NCBI GenBank assembly: GCA_018985235.1
Contig: JADGIG010000007.1
Location: forward strand, 1-64,000
Reading direction: 5' to 3'
Length of the DNA: 64,000 nucleotides
From: Sanchytrium tribonematis
Taxonomy: Eukaryota; Sanchytriomycota; Sanchytriomycetes; Sanchytriales; Sanchytriaceae
In this document: positions 18,809 to 29,687 of the stretch, in pieces
Numbering within the stretch: the first letter of the stretch is position 1
Layout of the letters: each line of letters starts with the position of its first letter
Program-made: the position numbers and the translations under genes
Notes under the pieces: model-generated
What the model was told of the DNA's origin: nothing
Database searches by the model: none
What the model saw: the letters and a program-made list of their open reading frames with translations, nothing else

Positions 18809-21800
18809 ATGCAAAGTGCCACAATAGTTCAAAAATTGGATTATGGGTATTTGGTCAAAATTGAGGACGAAAACGAGTTGTTTCTAGATTCAAAACAGAC
18901 ATACTCTCTAAATGCTTCCATTAATGTATACAAGTTGGGCGAAAAATGTGTCGACCATTGTGTTGTTGAGAAGCAATTGTGTGAAGGATTTGTAGTTGCT
19001 AAAAATAAAAAAGGCTGCTATGTCGTTGATAATAAAGAGCTGATTATAGTAGGCCCGGGAGACGTCGAAAAGTATGCTGGTGTAATGGTTTCAAAATTTG
19101 GAGACTACTTTGTTGGTAGGTTAATTGTCAACAAAGGCAAAATATTATCTGATACTAAGTCAGAATCGGTCAAAATGGAAATCCAAAGTATTAATTTAAA
19201 TAGTCTCGAATTATTTGAACCTCAGGTAGACCCTAAAAATGCTGTTATAGTTGAAAAATATGTGAATTTTTGCAAAGAATTTAGTCTCAGTGTTTTATCT
19301 TCCGAAAAAATTCAATTTTTTGCTTCTAAATCTATAGACAGAAATATAAAGTGCTTTTCTCATAATATGAAATATGGCCTACTTTTAGATAATACTCAAT
19401 TTCACAAATTTAACGAAGTTTGTAGAGGAATTCCATGTACATTTCAAGTTTCCGAAATATGTTTTCAAAAGAAGAAAAAGGCTGGGCACTGGTGCAAAAT
19501 TGGTGAATTTAAAGCCTTTTTGCCAATACACCATTCAGTTGATAATATCAAGATTGATGATACATATGAAGGGAAAATATGGGATATTCAACAAGATATC
19601 ATTGTTGTTTCTTTGAAAAATATATCGTCTATAAAATTTTCCACGTTATCTGACGTAAAACAATATGCACTATCCAAAGACTCTATTGACGTCGTTGTCA
19701 GGGCAGCCGAAACTGGACGAGTACAAGTTGATTATTTTGGTATTAGGAGTTGGATCGACGGTAAACACAAATTGGGTAATACTATAAGTTGCGTTGCAAC
19801 AGGCACATTAGATAATGTCCACTTTAGAAATATTTGGTCGGAAGTACCAGTTATTCCTATGACAAGGGGATTTCAGTGTGAAGGCCGACTCTTTGAAGAC
19901 AATGTATGGACTAAAGATGTAATTTATAAGGAATCTAGAATTGGACTTTATGGGCCTCCATTGATCGTAAAACCTTTGATATTCGAACAGAGACCTTTAG
20001 AAATTGGATACATTTTCCCCTTTTGGATCCAAAAAATTGACAACAACTCTTTACATTTACTTTCTTGGCACGATTCTCGATTAGTCAAGGGAATAGCTTT
20101 TAAACGAAACATCTCAGAATATTTTATTTCAAATTTAAATATGTTTAAATGCGGGCAAACGGTTCTTGCATGTATTGAAGAGCTGAATGAACACGGATAT
20201 GTGGTTAGTCTAAAATGGCACAAAATTGTTGAGTCGGTCGGAAAATTGGGATTTGAAAGCAAAGTGGTTGAGTTAATTAATGGCATTCCTGATTATGTGC
20301 TTTCTAAATTGGTTATGCTTCCAAGAAACCTAGTCGGAACTGAAGTTAATTGCCAACTGATAAAAACTGTTGCAAGTGGGCTTCATGTCCAATTCATGCT
20401 AGAAGATTCGCGTAAAGAGGGCTTCATAGCAACAAGTAGAATTCCAACTGAAGGTAATTTTGAATGCGTAATTATCAATCACGATACGCCTTTATTTGAT
20501 TTAATATTAAAAGAAGAGTATTCATCAAAGCGTAAGTCTTCAAAACATGCTACCGTACTCTCTATAAAGAGTGACTATGCTATTTGCATCGACGAGCAAG
20601 GGCAAATTGGTTACACTCCAACTCGAAACTTTAATTATGCTTTACAACATGGTCTATCCCCTGGTAAAGTCATTCAGATAGAGTCACAAATTCACTCTGG
20701 CGTAAATATATACAAAATTTCGATTGTCAATCACAAGCGAGCAAAAGCTGATGAGTTTAAGCTGATAAATCCAATTGATAACATTACCAATTTAAAAGCG
20801 AATCAGCTTATAAAAGTGAAGGTGACTCAAGTTAAACAGTTACAGGTTCATGTTAAAATCGCTGATAATTTATTTGGCAGAATCTTGGGCAACTTTGCTG
20901 TTTCCGAACCCACTTTGCAGCTTAAGAATATTTACAAGAAAGATGACACGATTTTAGTTAAAATCATCACTACTAGAGATAACAAATCTGGCCGCTATTT
21001 GCCGTTAAGCCATGTAAATTCTTTCAGAGGTTCAATGCTAGAATGTTCAATTCCAGGTGCACCTGAATTTGATTTTGATTCGCCTCAGTTAGAAATTAAT
21101 CGTCAATATTTGGTCAGTGTTGCTGAAATAATGGAAGATAAATTTATGGTTCAGATAATTCCGGGGAAGAAGGCTCTAGTTTATGACATTGGCTATTCAG
21201 GTGATATTAATAAGCTCCAAATTGGACAAATTTTACAGTTAACTCTCAGTTATATGAGAAATGATAAGCTCTATATGAGCGACGTCAAAAACAGAGCTAA
21301 AATAATGGCTGACAAGACATTGGAGTACCAAGTGCTCTTAAGTTATGGTGAAACAGGTTTTCTTCACAAATGTCATTCTCATTCATTAGAAATTGGCTCT
21401 ATCGTTGATGTAACATCAAAAACTATGCATAAATCAAGGCTTTTTATTAATACTAAATCTGAACCTATCGAAGTTGGTTTGACTTGTCATGGCATTGTCA
21501 AAAATATTCAAAATAATGGAGTTTTTGTTCAAATTTGTCACGATAAAGTAGGAAGAGTTAAAATTAAAGATTTAAGCGATGACTATGTTAAAGATTGGAA
21601 GTCTCTGGTCTCTCTTTATCAATCTGTACAAGTGAAAGTCGTGAAAATGGAAGCAGAAAATATCGATTTGTCAATGAAATCTTCTGACATTTACAATGTC
21701 AACTTGGATAATTATTTTGATATGATAAACATAGAAGCAATTTTTAAAGCCAAGGTTTTAAACATTACTAACAATCATATTTTTTATAATATACAACTCG

Positions 21801-22861
21801 GTCAGCCAAAAGCAGTTATTATAAAAGCTATTGGTGATAAATCTGATACCTTAAGTAAAGGTGACACATGCAGAGTAAAAGTCACAAAAAAGAGTGGTGT
21901 CAAAATTCAAGTAGACCTTTGCACAGATTTGAATATACAAGAGACCGTAGAAATAAGCGAATCTGAATCTGAAATGGAAATTGATTTACCTACTTTAGAC
22001 CAAAATGTAAAGGTATCTAAGAATTTGCCAGAATTGCAACATGAATTCACATCAAGGCCTTTTGTTGAAAATCCAGAGTTTGAGAAAAGATTGATTGAAA
22101 ACCCTAATGATTCCATGATTTGGTTGGAATATATGGCTTTTGTTTTAAAAACATCCAGTATGGAGAACGCACGTCTATTAGCAAAGCGAGCCTTAAAATC
22201 AATTAATTTTAGGGAGGAATCAGAGACTTATAATATACATGTTGCCATTCTAAATATGGAATTGGAATTTGGTTCCAAAGCTTCTTTTGAAGAGGCTCTG
22301 AAATCCAGTTTGCTCGTAAATAGTCATAAACTGATTTTACTTCATTGTATGTCAGTGTGTTTAAAAATGCAAAAGTACGAATTTATTGAAAATTTAATTT
22401 CAATGATTTTAAAAGAGTATAAGCAAAGTTGCAAGGTTTGGATTAAAATCATCGAATATTATTTTGTTGTTGATCTTAAACGAGCAAGACTAGAATTACA
22501 GCGATCTTTGAAGAGTTTGCCGAAACACAAGCACATCAAAATTATTCAAAAGTTTGCACAAATGGAATTTCAGAACGGCGATCCTGAAAGAGCCAGAACT
22601 ATTCTAGAGGGAATTTTAAATGAATATCCCAAAAGATTGGATCTATGGAGTATCTATGTCGATATGGAAATTAAGGGGAAACACTACGAGCAAGCTAGGC
22701 AAGTGTTTGACAAAATGCTGAGAATACAATTTAAGCCAAAGCAAATGAAATTCATTTTTTCCAAAAACCTGAAGTTTGAGCAAGATCATGGATCTAAAAC
22801 TTCAATTGCAAAAGTACAGCAGAAAGCAGCTGATTATGTTAAAGAAGTAAATATGAAATAA
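18809..22861 (+). CDS. RRP5: RRP5, rRNA-processing S1/HAT-repeat protein
   Basis: The 1350-residue protein consists of many S1-like OB folds across the first 1050 residues, for example GLTCHGIVKNIQNNGVFVQICHDKVGRVKIKDLSDDY. An acidic linker (ISESESEMEIDLP) follows. Then come HAT/TPR-like repeats at about 1085-1345 (NPNDSMIWLEYMAFVLKTSSMENARLLAKRAL and GDPERARTILEGILNEYPKRLDLWSIYVDME). This order defines Rrp5/PDCD11, needed for both 18S and 5.8S/25S maturation. It is shorter than yeast Rrp5 (1729), apparently with fewer S1 repeats and no basic N-terminal leader. The preceding 130 bp hold no other gene that I can support. Confidence 0.93.
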   Translation: MQSATIVQKLDYGYLVKIEDENELFLDSKQTYSLNASINVYKLGEKCVDHCVVEKQLCEGFVVAKNKKGCYVVDNKELIIVGPGDVEKYAGVMVSKFGDYFVGRLIVNKGKILSDTKSESVKMEIQSINLNSLELFEPQVDPKNAVIVEKYVNFCKEFSLSVLSSEKIQFFASKSIDRNIKCFSHNMKYGLLLDNTQFHKFNEVCRGIPCTFQVSEICFQKKKKAGHWCKIGEFKAFLPIHHSVDNIKIDDTYEGKIWDIQQDIIVVSLKNISSIKFSTLSDVKQYALSKDSIDVVVRAAETGRVQVDYFGIRSWIDGKHKLGNTISCVATGTLDNVHFRNIWSEVPVIPMTRGFQCEGRLFEDNVWTKDVIYKESRIGLYGPPLIVKPLIFEQRPLEIGYIFPFWIQKIDNNSLHLLSWHDSRLVKGIAFKRNISEYFISNLNMFKCGQTVLACIEELNEHGYVVSLKWHKIVESVGKLGFESKVVELINGIPDYVLSKLVMLPRNLVGTEVNCQLIKTVASGLHVQFMLEDSRKEGFIATSRIPTEGNFECVIINHDTPLFDLILKEEYSSKRKSSKHATVLSIKSDYAICIDEQGQIGYTPTRNFNYALQHGLSPGKVIQIESQIHSGVNIYKISIVNHKRAKADEFKLINPIDNITNLKANQLIKVKVTQVKQLQVHVKIADNLFGRILGNFAVSEPTLQLKNIYKKDDTILVKIITTRDNKSGRYLPLSHVNSFRGSMLECSIPGAPEFDFDSPQLEINRQYLVSVAEIMEDKFMVQIIPGKKALVYDIGYSGDINKLQIGQILQLTLSYMRNDKLYMSDVKNRAKIMADKTLEYQVLLSYGETGFLHKCHSHSLEIGSIVDVTSKTMHKSRLFINTKSEPIEVGLTCHGIVKNIQNNGVFVQICHDKVGRVKIKDLSDDYVKDWKSLVSLYQSVQVKVVKMEAENIDLSMKSSDIYNVNLDNYFDMINIEAIFKAKVLNITNNHIFYNIQLGQPKAVIIKAIGDKSDTLSKGDTCRVKVTKKSGVKIQVDLCTDLNIQETVEISESESEMEIDLPTLDQNVKVSKNLPELQHEFTSRPFVENPEFEKRLIENPNDSMIWLEYMAFVLKTSSMENARLLAKRALKSINFREESETYNIHVAILNMELEFGSKASFEEALKSSLLVNSHKLILLHCMSVCLKMQKYEFIENLISMILKEYKQSCKVWIKIIEYYFVVDLKRARLELQRSLKSLPKHKHIKIIQKFAQMEFQNGDPERARTILEGILNEYPKRLDLWSIYVDMEIKGKHYEQARQVFDKMLRIQFKPKQMKFIFSKNLKFEQDHGSKTSIAKVQQKAADYVKEVNMK

Positions 22862-22952
22862 GTTATTAAATCCTTAAACTTAAATTTTACTAGTCGTCAA
22901 AAAGGACCAAATTGACTAGTTTTTGAAGATGAAAAAGAGAACAATCATAAAT

Positions 22953-24027
22953 TTATTGTTTCAAACATTCAATAAAATTTGAAAAGAATCTAGTAAAGCC
23001 AGTATCTCTATGCTCATTCAAGCCTCGAAATCTGCGTCTCACAAAAGTATTGATGAGAAGCTGGGAGTCGAACCCATCATTTTGAAACACAGAATACAAC
23101 ATTTCGGCCTCTGCATCTACCAATTCCCTATTTGTGGTAACCTGAAATATATGGACCAAATCGGTTTTTGTTATTTTATCAGAATTTTTACTCTACATGA
23201 ATAAAAAATACTTTTGAAAAAAGTTTAATAGCATAATTAAATTCATCAATATTACTTAGTGCTTCATTAAAAGACAAGAACTCGTCTAATTTCATTTTAA
23301 AATTTGATTCAGGTAGTTTCTGAATTCTTTCACCTAACTCAATTTGTTTGGTTGGATGTGCATAATTAGTTATAATGTAAGCAAAATCTTTTAAATTTAT
23401 AGTCCCATTTTTGCTGTACAAGTCAAATTCTATTTTTAGTAAATCTGATTTAATAGATTTAACAAAGTTTTCAAAATCTCTAAATTTAACAACGTCCGTG
23501 TCACCAAAAAGACTCTTTATCACATCAGTTGGATGAACAGCTTGTTTGGATCCAATTCTCTGAGAAAATCCTGCGCTTTGTCTTGAAAATGTCAAAAGCA
23601 TTTCTTGTAATTCTTCGTCATCTACACCACCAGAATTATTTTTGTCAAACAAATTGAACGCACTTTTTAGACTTCTCAGAGGTATTGTCAATAAAGAAAG
23701 GTAGAATACATATTCGTCAAAACTTATCTTTCCATCTTTGTTTAAGTCTGCCAATAAAAGTGAAGAAGTTTTAGGTATATTAATTTTCGTATTTCTTGTT
23801 ACATGATCCTTACTGTTGTATGGAATTAAAGATCTAACAAAGTCTTCCATAGTCATATATTCGTTATTGAGACTGGCAAAATATTGAAATACTTTTAAAG
23901 GATGGCTGTAGGCTCTAACTCTATTTTCGTAATTTCCGAGTATTTGCTCCCGGTATCCATCGCACTGGACGACAAGTCCACCTAAAGCCAATGCTCCAAA
24001 TCCTTTTCGTAAAATTGGTCGAAACAT
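22953..24027 (-). CDS. MICU1: MICU1-like mitochondrial calcium uptake regulator (two exons)
   Basis: Exons are 24027..23212 and 23192..22953, giving 351 residues. A short basic/hydrophobic N-terminus (MFRPILRKGFGALALGGLVV) fits mitochondrial import. MICU1 hallmarks follow: ENRVRAYSHPLKVFQYFASL, YMTMEDFVRSLIPYN and PLRSLKSAFNLFDKNNSG. EF-hand loops are DLNKDGKISFDE and DKNNSGGVDDEE. After splicing, FSKSKNSDKITKTDLVHIFQVTTNRELVDAEAE matches the MICU1 C-lobe. The last EF-loop (QNDGFDSQLL) looks degenerate. The MICU1-type ending RGLNEHRDTGFTRFFSNFIECL is present. It gates MCU (encoded at 10080-10885) from the intermembrane space. Confidence 0.92.
23193..23211 (-). other. 19-nt intron in MICU1
   Basis: Reads GTATTTTTTATTCATGTAG, phase 0, with A six bases from the 3' end. 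Splicing joins ..KLFSK to SKNSDKITK.. and restores the MICU1 C-terminal lobe. Confidence 0.92.
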
Positions 24028-24197
24028 GCAATCCGCGTTTCACTCGAATTCCTAATTACGCTTGTATTCTAAAACTATGGCGCAGAATTGTAATACCATT
24101 CGCTTACATTATTCTGCCGTGTCGATCTAAAAATTTTTTGATCGCCTGAAAGCCAATAATTTTATTAACGCGAATTCCTGAAACAGCTAACTTTTAA

Positions 24198-27159
24198 ATG
24201 TCTTTTCAACTCAGAGCTCTCACGCGAAAGCAACTGATTCAAGAAAAAAGAAGATGGAAAACAAGTTTATGTTGCGTTGGTTTATGTCCGTTTTTGATGG
24301 TTTTGATCGCAGGTGGAGTAGGTATATTTCTCCAACAATTACTGGCCAGCCAATTGAAATACCAGGAAACCTTGGTATGCTCAAATAGCAATGCTACTGA
24401 TTCCAATGGCTTGTATACCCAGGCTGGTGTGACTTTGGATAAATCAAAAGTTTATGGTGCTACGATCGATGTAATTGCTACAAATTATTACACTGCCCCA
24501 TTTAAATTTTCAAAGAATGGTCCACCAACTGGTGGATCCCAAAGTAGCTGTGTTCGATGGCATACCCAAAATACGCCAGATCAATTCCCTTACAGTAGAC
24601 AAACCAATCAAAGTACATGGTTGGCTGGTGGTGATACATTATTTATACCCGCACCAGCTGGCGGGTGGCTTAATGTTCAGAAATTCGCAAACCAAACCTA
24701 TGCTTTTAAATTGACGCAGTTGCAAACCTATCCTTGGTGGATTGTATCAGGTGATGATCAAGCAAAACTTGGATCAAGAGGTAGCCGACAATATTCGTTT
24801 ACAAATGTATCCGACTTTACAGCAACCAATCCACCTAGTAGAAATGATGCTTCTGGCATTTTTAAAACTATGGGTGAACAGGTTTACATTAATGTTGATA
24901 CGACGAATAAAACCAATCCATTTAGTTATTATGGTGTACCGTTTGCCAAGACAAGCAGTGGAAGTGTTAGCGAGGTAGATGATGCTTTTCAGGCTATCAT
25001 AGCTGATGTACTGGATAAGATCTCCAGAGTTGTAGACAAACCTGACAGTCCAACTTTCCAATCTGATCGATCAATTGCAGACAGAATTAAAATTCAAACA
25101 TCCGCCAACAAGATCGTTCAATCATTACCATGGGGAACTATGATTGTTAATTCTTTTATTCCGAATTCGGTTGTGGATATGGTGCTTCAAGTGGGACATG
25201 ATACGCGAATTGACCAAGCTGCACAGTATACCTCATTAGGACTTCGAAGATTTATGAGTTGGGCTTATGTTGCTCAAGGTGCATTGAAACAAATCGACAA
25301 TTCAGCAGATTTGAATCACGGAATTAGAAACTTTCCGCAATTGGTTAACAACAAAATTGATTTCAATTTTGATTCCTTTTTAGCGGATATCCTATTTCCT
25401 TTTGCTCTTTCCTTTTTGTTCCCTATTTTTGTAGTTACTCTCGTTCGTGAGAAAGAGGACCGTATTGCAATTATGATGAAAATGAATGGGTTAAAGACAA
25501 GCACGTATTATTTCACTCATGCCATCACTTTCTTCATTTTGCATGTTTTGGCATGCGTCGTCTTCACGGTGACTGGTATTGCATTTCGACTAAAGTTTTT
25601 TGTTAATACTGACCCTGGTGTTTATATCTTGTTGTTCTTATTTTGGGGTCTCGTTCAAATTGCAATGGCATTTTTCTTTGCAACAATTTTCGATAAAAGT
25701 CGTCTAAGTCTGATTGTTTCTTTCTTCACCGTGTTGGTTAATATTATTATTAGCTTGGCTTTGGATAGATTGCAAGTCAACGGATACAATACGTTCTTTT
25801 TTATATGGCCACCATTTGCATTTTATAGAGCACTATCGTTGATAAATGCTGGGAGCTACGATTCAGATCTCACTCCTTATACGCTTGCTAATGCAAATCC
25901 CCCTGACAATGTTGGGCTGGCCTTGATTGCATTGAGCTTAGAAACCATTGCTTATATATTTATGGCTTATTATGCAAGTCAAGTTCTCCCATCAGAATTT
26001 GGAACTCAGAAACCTTGGTATTTTCCTTTCGAGTATCTGAAAAATAAAATGAAGAAGAATTCAACCACGGAGGAGGGTACATATACTGCGATAGAAATTG
26101 ATGATAAGGAGTTAACCCAAGAAGACAATGACGTCAAAAATGAAAGAGCGAGAATTGATAAGGGTGAATATGATCCTGAATGTCCACTAATCGTCAAACA
26201 TATGAGAAAGGTTTATCCGAATGGAAAGCTTGCTGTGCGCGATGTCACTTTCGCTGTTGAAAAGAACAGCATTATGGGATTACTTGGGCCAAATGGTGCA
26301 GGAAAAAGTACTTTAATAAGCATTTTAACTGGACTTTATCCACCCAGTCATGGTCAAGCCAAATTAGGCGGCTTTGACATTCACACAGAACAAGACAAGG
26401 TCTTTCAAGTTACTGGTATTTGCCCACAACATGATATATTGTGGCCTGATCTTACGGTGGAAGAACATCTTTACTTTTATGCTAGATTAAAGGGAGTTCC
26501 ACCAGCTAAGGAAAAGGAAGCTGTTACGACTGCTATTGAAAGTGTGAAACTAGCAGCTTTTACCAAAAGACAAAGTGGTGGACTTAGTGGTGGCGAAAAG
26601 CGTAGGTTGAGTATCGCCATTAGTCTGATTGGAGACCCTAGAATTATATTTCTAGATGAGCCAACAACTGGTATATAATTTTTACTTAGGACTGGATCCA
26701 GAAGTTAGAAGAATTATTTGGGATATCATTAGTAAAGCAAGACACGGTAGAACTGTCATTTTAACAACTCACAGTATGGAAGAAGCGGAAAGTCTTTGTC
26801 AAAGAATTGGGATCATGGCAAATGGTAGTATGAGATGTATTGGTGCTCAAGCCAGATTAAAGCAGCAATATGGTAGTGGGTTCCGTATTACATTCAGTAT
26901 GAAAGCGGAGCACCATACTGAAGCTACTGAATTTGTCAAGTCGCTTTTAAAAGAAACGGGATTTCAAATTTTAGATGATTTTGACACATTATGCAATTAC
27001 GAGTTTCCATATTCTCCCGGGATTGTTAGTCATCTTTTTGAGAAAATGGGTGATTCCAAAGAGCATTTCATAGTGGATTGGGGAATTAGTCAAACCAGTC
27101 TTGAGGATGTCTTTCTTCGAATCGTAAAAGAAAGCGACGCAGCAGCTTATGCAGATTAA
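24198..27159 (+). CDS. ABCA-type half-size ABC transporter (two exons)
   Basis: Exons are 24198..26670 and 26690..27159, giving 980 residues. One transmembrane helix near the N-terminus (about 25-50) is followed by a large extracytosolic loop with several N-x-S/T sites. Six helices follow at about 395-600, with the ABCA signature VREKEDRIAIMMKMNGL. The single nucleotide-binding domain has Walker A GPNGAGKST (about 697), the LSGGEKRRLS signature, and Walker B IIFLDEPTTG. After splicing comes GLDPEVRRIIW (D-loop) and the LTTHSMEEAE switch His. The layout is like half-size ABCA proteins of protists and plants. It probably dimerises to move lipids; the substrate is unknown. Confidence 0.9.
26671..26689 (+). 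other. 19-nt intron in the ABCA transporter
   Basis: Reads GTATATAATTTTTACTTAG, phase 1, placed inside the Gly codon between Walker B and the D-loop (DEPTTG|LDPE). It has A six bases from the 3' end. Confidence 0.95.
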
Positions 27160-27162
27160 AAT

Positions 27163-27174
27163 AATAAATTTATT
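27163..27174. terminator. Palindromic AATAAATTTATT at a convergent junction
   Basis: A perfect 12-bp palindrome puts an AATAAA on each strand between the ABCA gene (stop at 27157-27159) and the convergent minus-strand gene, whose stop codon lies inside the palindrome. A dual poly(A) signal is inferred. Confidence 0.55.
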
Positions 27175-28489
27175 TCAAAAAAATTATTGTTTCTTCGAGT
27201 TCGTCCTTTATTTTGCTAGATTGTTTGTCGTATTCATCTGGCCCGAGAGACTCTTCAAAGCATCTTAAAAAAGTAGATAGATTCGACAATCTTAAGTCTA
27301 AGAAATATTCCCTGACATGTAAATTTGTCGAGGCAGCAATTTCAACAAAATTAAACTGGATATTCAAATCAAAGTCGATTTCTAGTTCTTTTAAAATTGC
27401 ATCTGCTTTAGATTTTTGTCCAAGCTCATAAGAATTACAAAAAATTTCAGCTTGTGATATGTTGTGGTAAACATGGAGCTCTATCCATTCTGTGATTGAC
27501 TTGATATAGCACAACGATTGCGAAACTGCTTCCATAAAAACTAATTTGATTAAATTATCACAGGGTAACTTTTGTCGACAAGTTTTCCATCTTTCAAATG
27601 ATTTGCGAGTTTCTTCAATGATTTCGACACTTCTGTAAATTTTCTGTAATTTATCATCGGATTTAAGCTTTTTGGCGAAATTATAGAAGGTGGTGAAGTC
27701 CTTTTTAAGTGTGGTGCACCATTGCTTTTTCCATATCAAACAATTAAGGATTAGTTCACTTTGCAAATCAGCGTTTGCTTTGATGTGATCAAATAATGTT
27801 CGGCCTTGTATTATAATTTCATTTTCTGATTCAATGAGAAATTTTGACATAGCATTGAATGTACCCTTTACATTAGCACCTCCAGGAGACTTTTCTATGA
27901 TTGCAAGTATCGACTTGAAAATCGAGGAATGCATCTCCGTCATATTTCTTTTCTGAGATAAGCACAAATCTTGTAAGTCGGACAGTGCACTAGCTTTTGT
28001 TTCAATTTCATGCATTTTGTGCATAATGTGGTGTTCTTCTAAAATCTCGAATGACTTTATCGAATGGTTTATATTGTTGTTTAAATTGCGGAGCTTTTCA
28101 AACTTCTTTTTATTATTCGAATCAATCTCTCTAGAATTTTTGAAATTTTTTTCAGATATTCGAAGTTTTTCTATTAAATTGCAAATTAAAAAATCTTGAA
28201 TTTCAAAAACTGTTGAAAAAAGTTGCTCTAAGCAAGAGGAAATTTCCCCAAATAACGATTTGGATTTTTGATAGTCTGTGTATAAGAAAGTCGATTGGAA
28301 TATTTCAAGGCTTGATAAGAACAAGTCAGGCAATTCACATTTTTTTAATAAATTCGAATCTACGAACCTTTTCATTATATTGAGCCTATGCACTTCTATT
28401 GGATTTAAGGATTTTTTGTCCATTAATGCACCGAAATCGATAAATTTGATTTTTCCGATTTCACTAGTAAAAGTTGGAGGAATTGACAT
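27170..28489 (-). CDS. Unrecognised helical protein, 439 residues
   Basis: I cannot assign this family. The first ATG in frame is at 28489 (MSIPPTFTSEIGKIKFIDFG); the open frame extends only to a TTG upstream. After a 30-residue start, the rest is almost entirely predicted helical and rich in Lys, Glu, Leu and Ser, with coiled-coil-like stretches (KKFEKLRNLNNNINHSIKSF, IEKLRISEKNFKNS). The pattern resembles BAR-type sorting-nexin dimerisation domains, but no PX domain is visible, so this is only a guess. No transmembrane segment is seen. Confidence 0.65.
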   Translation of the reverse strand: MSIPPTFTSEIGKIKFIDFGALMDKKSLNPIEVHRLNIMKRFVDSNLLKKCELPDLFLSSLEIFQSTFLYTDYQKSKSLFGEISSCLEQLFSTVFEIQDFLICNLIEKLRISEKNFKNSREIDSNNKKKFEKLRNLNNNINHSIKSFEILEEHHIMHKMHEIETKASALSDLQDLCLSQKRNMTEMHSSIFKSILAIIEKSPGGANVKGTFNAMSKFLIESENEIIIQGRTLFDHIKANADLQSELILNCLIWKKQWCTTLKKDFTTFYNFAKKLKSDDKLQKIYRSVEIIEETRKSFERWKTCRQKLPCDNLIKLVFMEAVSQSLCYIKSITEWIELHVYHNISQAEIFCNSYELGQKSKADAILKELEIDFDLNIQFNFVEIAASTNLHVREYFLDLRLSNLSTFLRCFEESLGPDEYDKQSSKIKDELEETIIFLK

Positions 28490-28649
28490 TTGGCCGAGAC
28501 CAAATTTCAAGTTTTCACGATAGAAATGCAAATTACTTATAATTCAAATGCGAGATGCTTAGCAATTGATAAGTCATGAACGTCCTGAAATTTCAAGAGC
28601 TAAAGATTGAAAATTCGTACGAATAAAAATAATTTTTATTATTTTTTGA

Positions 28650-28935
<286 letters not shown>

Positions 28936-28952
28936 ACGTTTATAAATCTATT

Positions 28953-29237
28953 TTAATTTCGTAATTGTTCATAGTTAGAGTCCATATAGTCTTCTTTAAA
29001 TATTTTAAACAATGATGTGATGACTAAAATTGTTGTTAGAATTATGAACGTACTAATTATAATTTCATCTTTAAGGCTTTCCCTATGAAAACATTCGCCC
29101 ATTAGCTGAGGAATGTCGGTATTGTTTTGAAAATGGTTACAATCTGGCTGTTGTAAACATAGCATCTTGTCACAGCTGTCACAATTATGAACTGGAACCG
29201 TCACAGTTTTTGGGAAACATGTACATAAACAATGCAT
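28953..29237 (-). CDS. Small Cys-rich single-pass membrane protein
   Basis: The 94-residue product has about nine Cys in its first 50 residues (CLCTCF, NCDSCDKMLCLQQPDC, ECF). One hydrophobic helix follows (IIISTFIILTTILVITSLF, about 60-78), then a short acidic tail. The Cys-rich part could form disulfides in the lumen or bind metal. The helix could be a stop-transfer or tail-type anchor. No cleavable signal peptide is clear. I do not recognise it. It lies 17 bp after the truncated Rac copy on the opposite strand and 22 bp from the LAMTOR5-like gene. Confidence 0.55.
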   Translation of the reverse strand: MHCLCTCFPKTVTVPVHNCDSCDKMLCLQQPDCNHFQNNTDIPQLMGECFHRESLKDEIIISTFIILTTILVITSLFKIFKEDYMDSNYEQLRN

Positions 29238-29259
29238 TTCAAGGAGTCAATTGAAGAAT

Positions 29260-29523
29260 TTATTTTAATTTCTCGTACAATGCAAATATGTAACCATTTT
29301 TCTTGGCAATATGTATCGGTTGGTCACCAAAAATGGAAACGCTTAAAGTGCTACTATTTTTTACCAAGGCCGAACTTGCGTGCATAATAGACGAGATAAA
29401 TGGAGCACTTGGATTAGGTATTGATTTCGACTGATAGATTATGTGGCCATCGTCATCACAAATTAAAACACTCTGTGATTGCTGTTCATATTCTTTTGCC
29501 AATTGCGTAATGTCAGGTTTCAT
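29260..29523 (-). CDS. Roadblock-fold protein resembling LAMTOR5 (Ragulator)
   Basis: The 87-residue protein begins with a helix (MKPDITQLAKEYEQQSQSVLI). A strand and turn follow (VLICDDDGHIIYQSK), then a central helix (FISSIMHASSALV), and two strands (LSVSIFGDQPIHIAKKNGYIFALYEKL). Length and order match LAMTOR5/HBXIP (91 residues), where the turn reads VLCTDSQGL and the end reads IQKHDGITVAVHK. LAMTOR5 is part of the lysosome-tethered Ragulator that places Rag GTPases for TORC1. The MIOS gene in this window belongs to the same pathway. Other roadblock or longin-type small proteins cannot be excluded. Confidence 0.5.
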   Translation of the reverse strand: MKPDITQLAKEYEQQSQSVLICDDDGHIIYQSKSIPNPSAPFISSIMHASSALVKNSSTLSVSIFGDQPIHIAKKNGYIFALYEKLK

Positions 29524-29687
29524 CCATAAAATAATTTAAAATCTAGAGGAACCTTAATTAAGCACTCATTTTTTCCAGGATTTTAAAATTGACAAGAATT
29601 TCTGAAATGAATAAAATATGCATTTATCATTGGAAAATTTTTTGGCCACGTGTTTTGATATATCTTGAGCGCGAATCACTCCTTGAA

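Noticed and set aside
18633-18827. Plus-strand open frame overlapping the starts of the zinc-finger gene and RRP5
   Set aside because: Its product has no recognisable motif, and it overlaps both genes in other frames. It is best seen as chance.
23050-23085. tRNA T-arm-like sequence (GGGTTCGACTCCC on the minus strand)
   Set aside because: It lies in frame in the MICU1 second exon (encoding DGFDSQ), and no D-arm, anticodon arm or acceptor stem can be formed around it.
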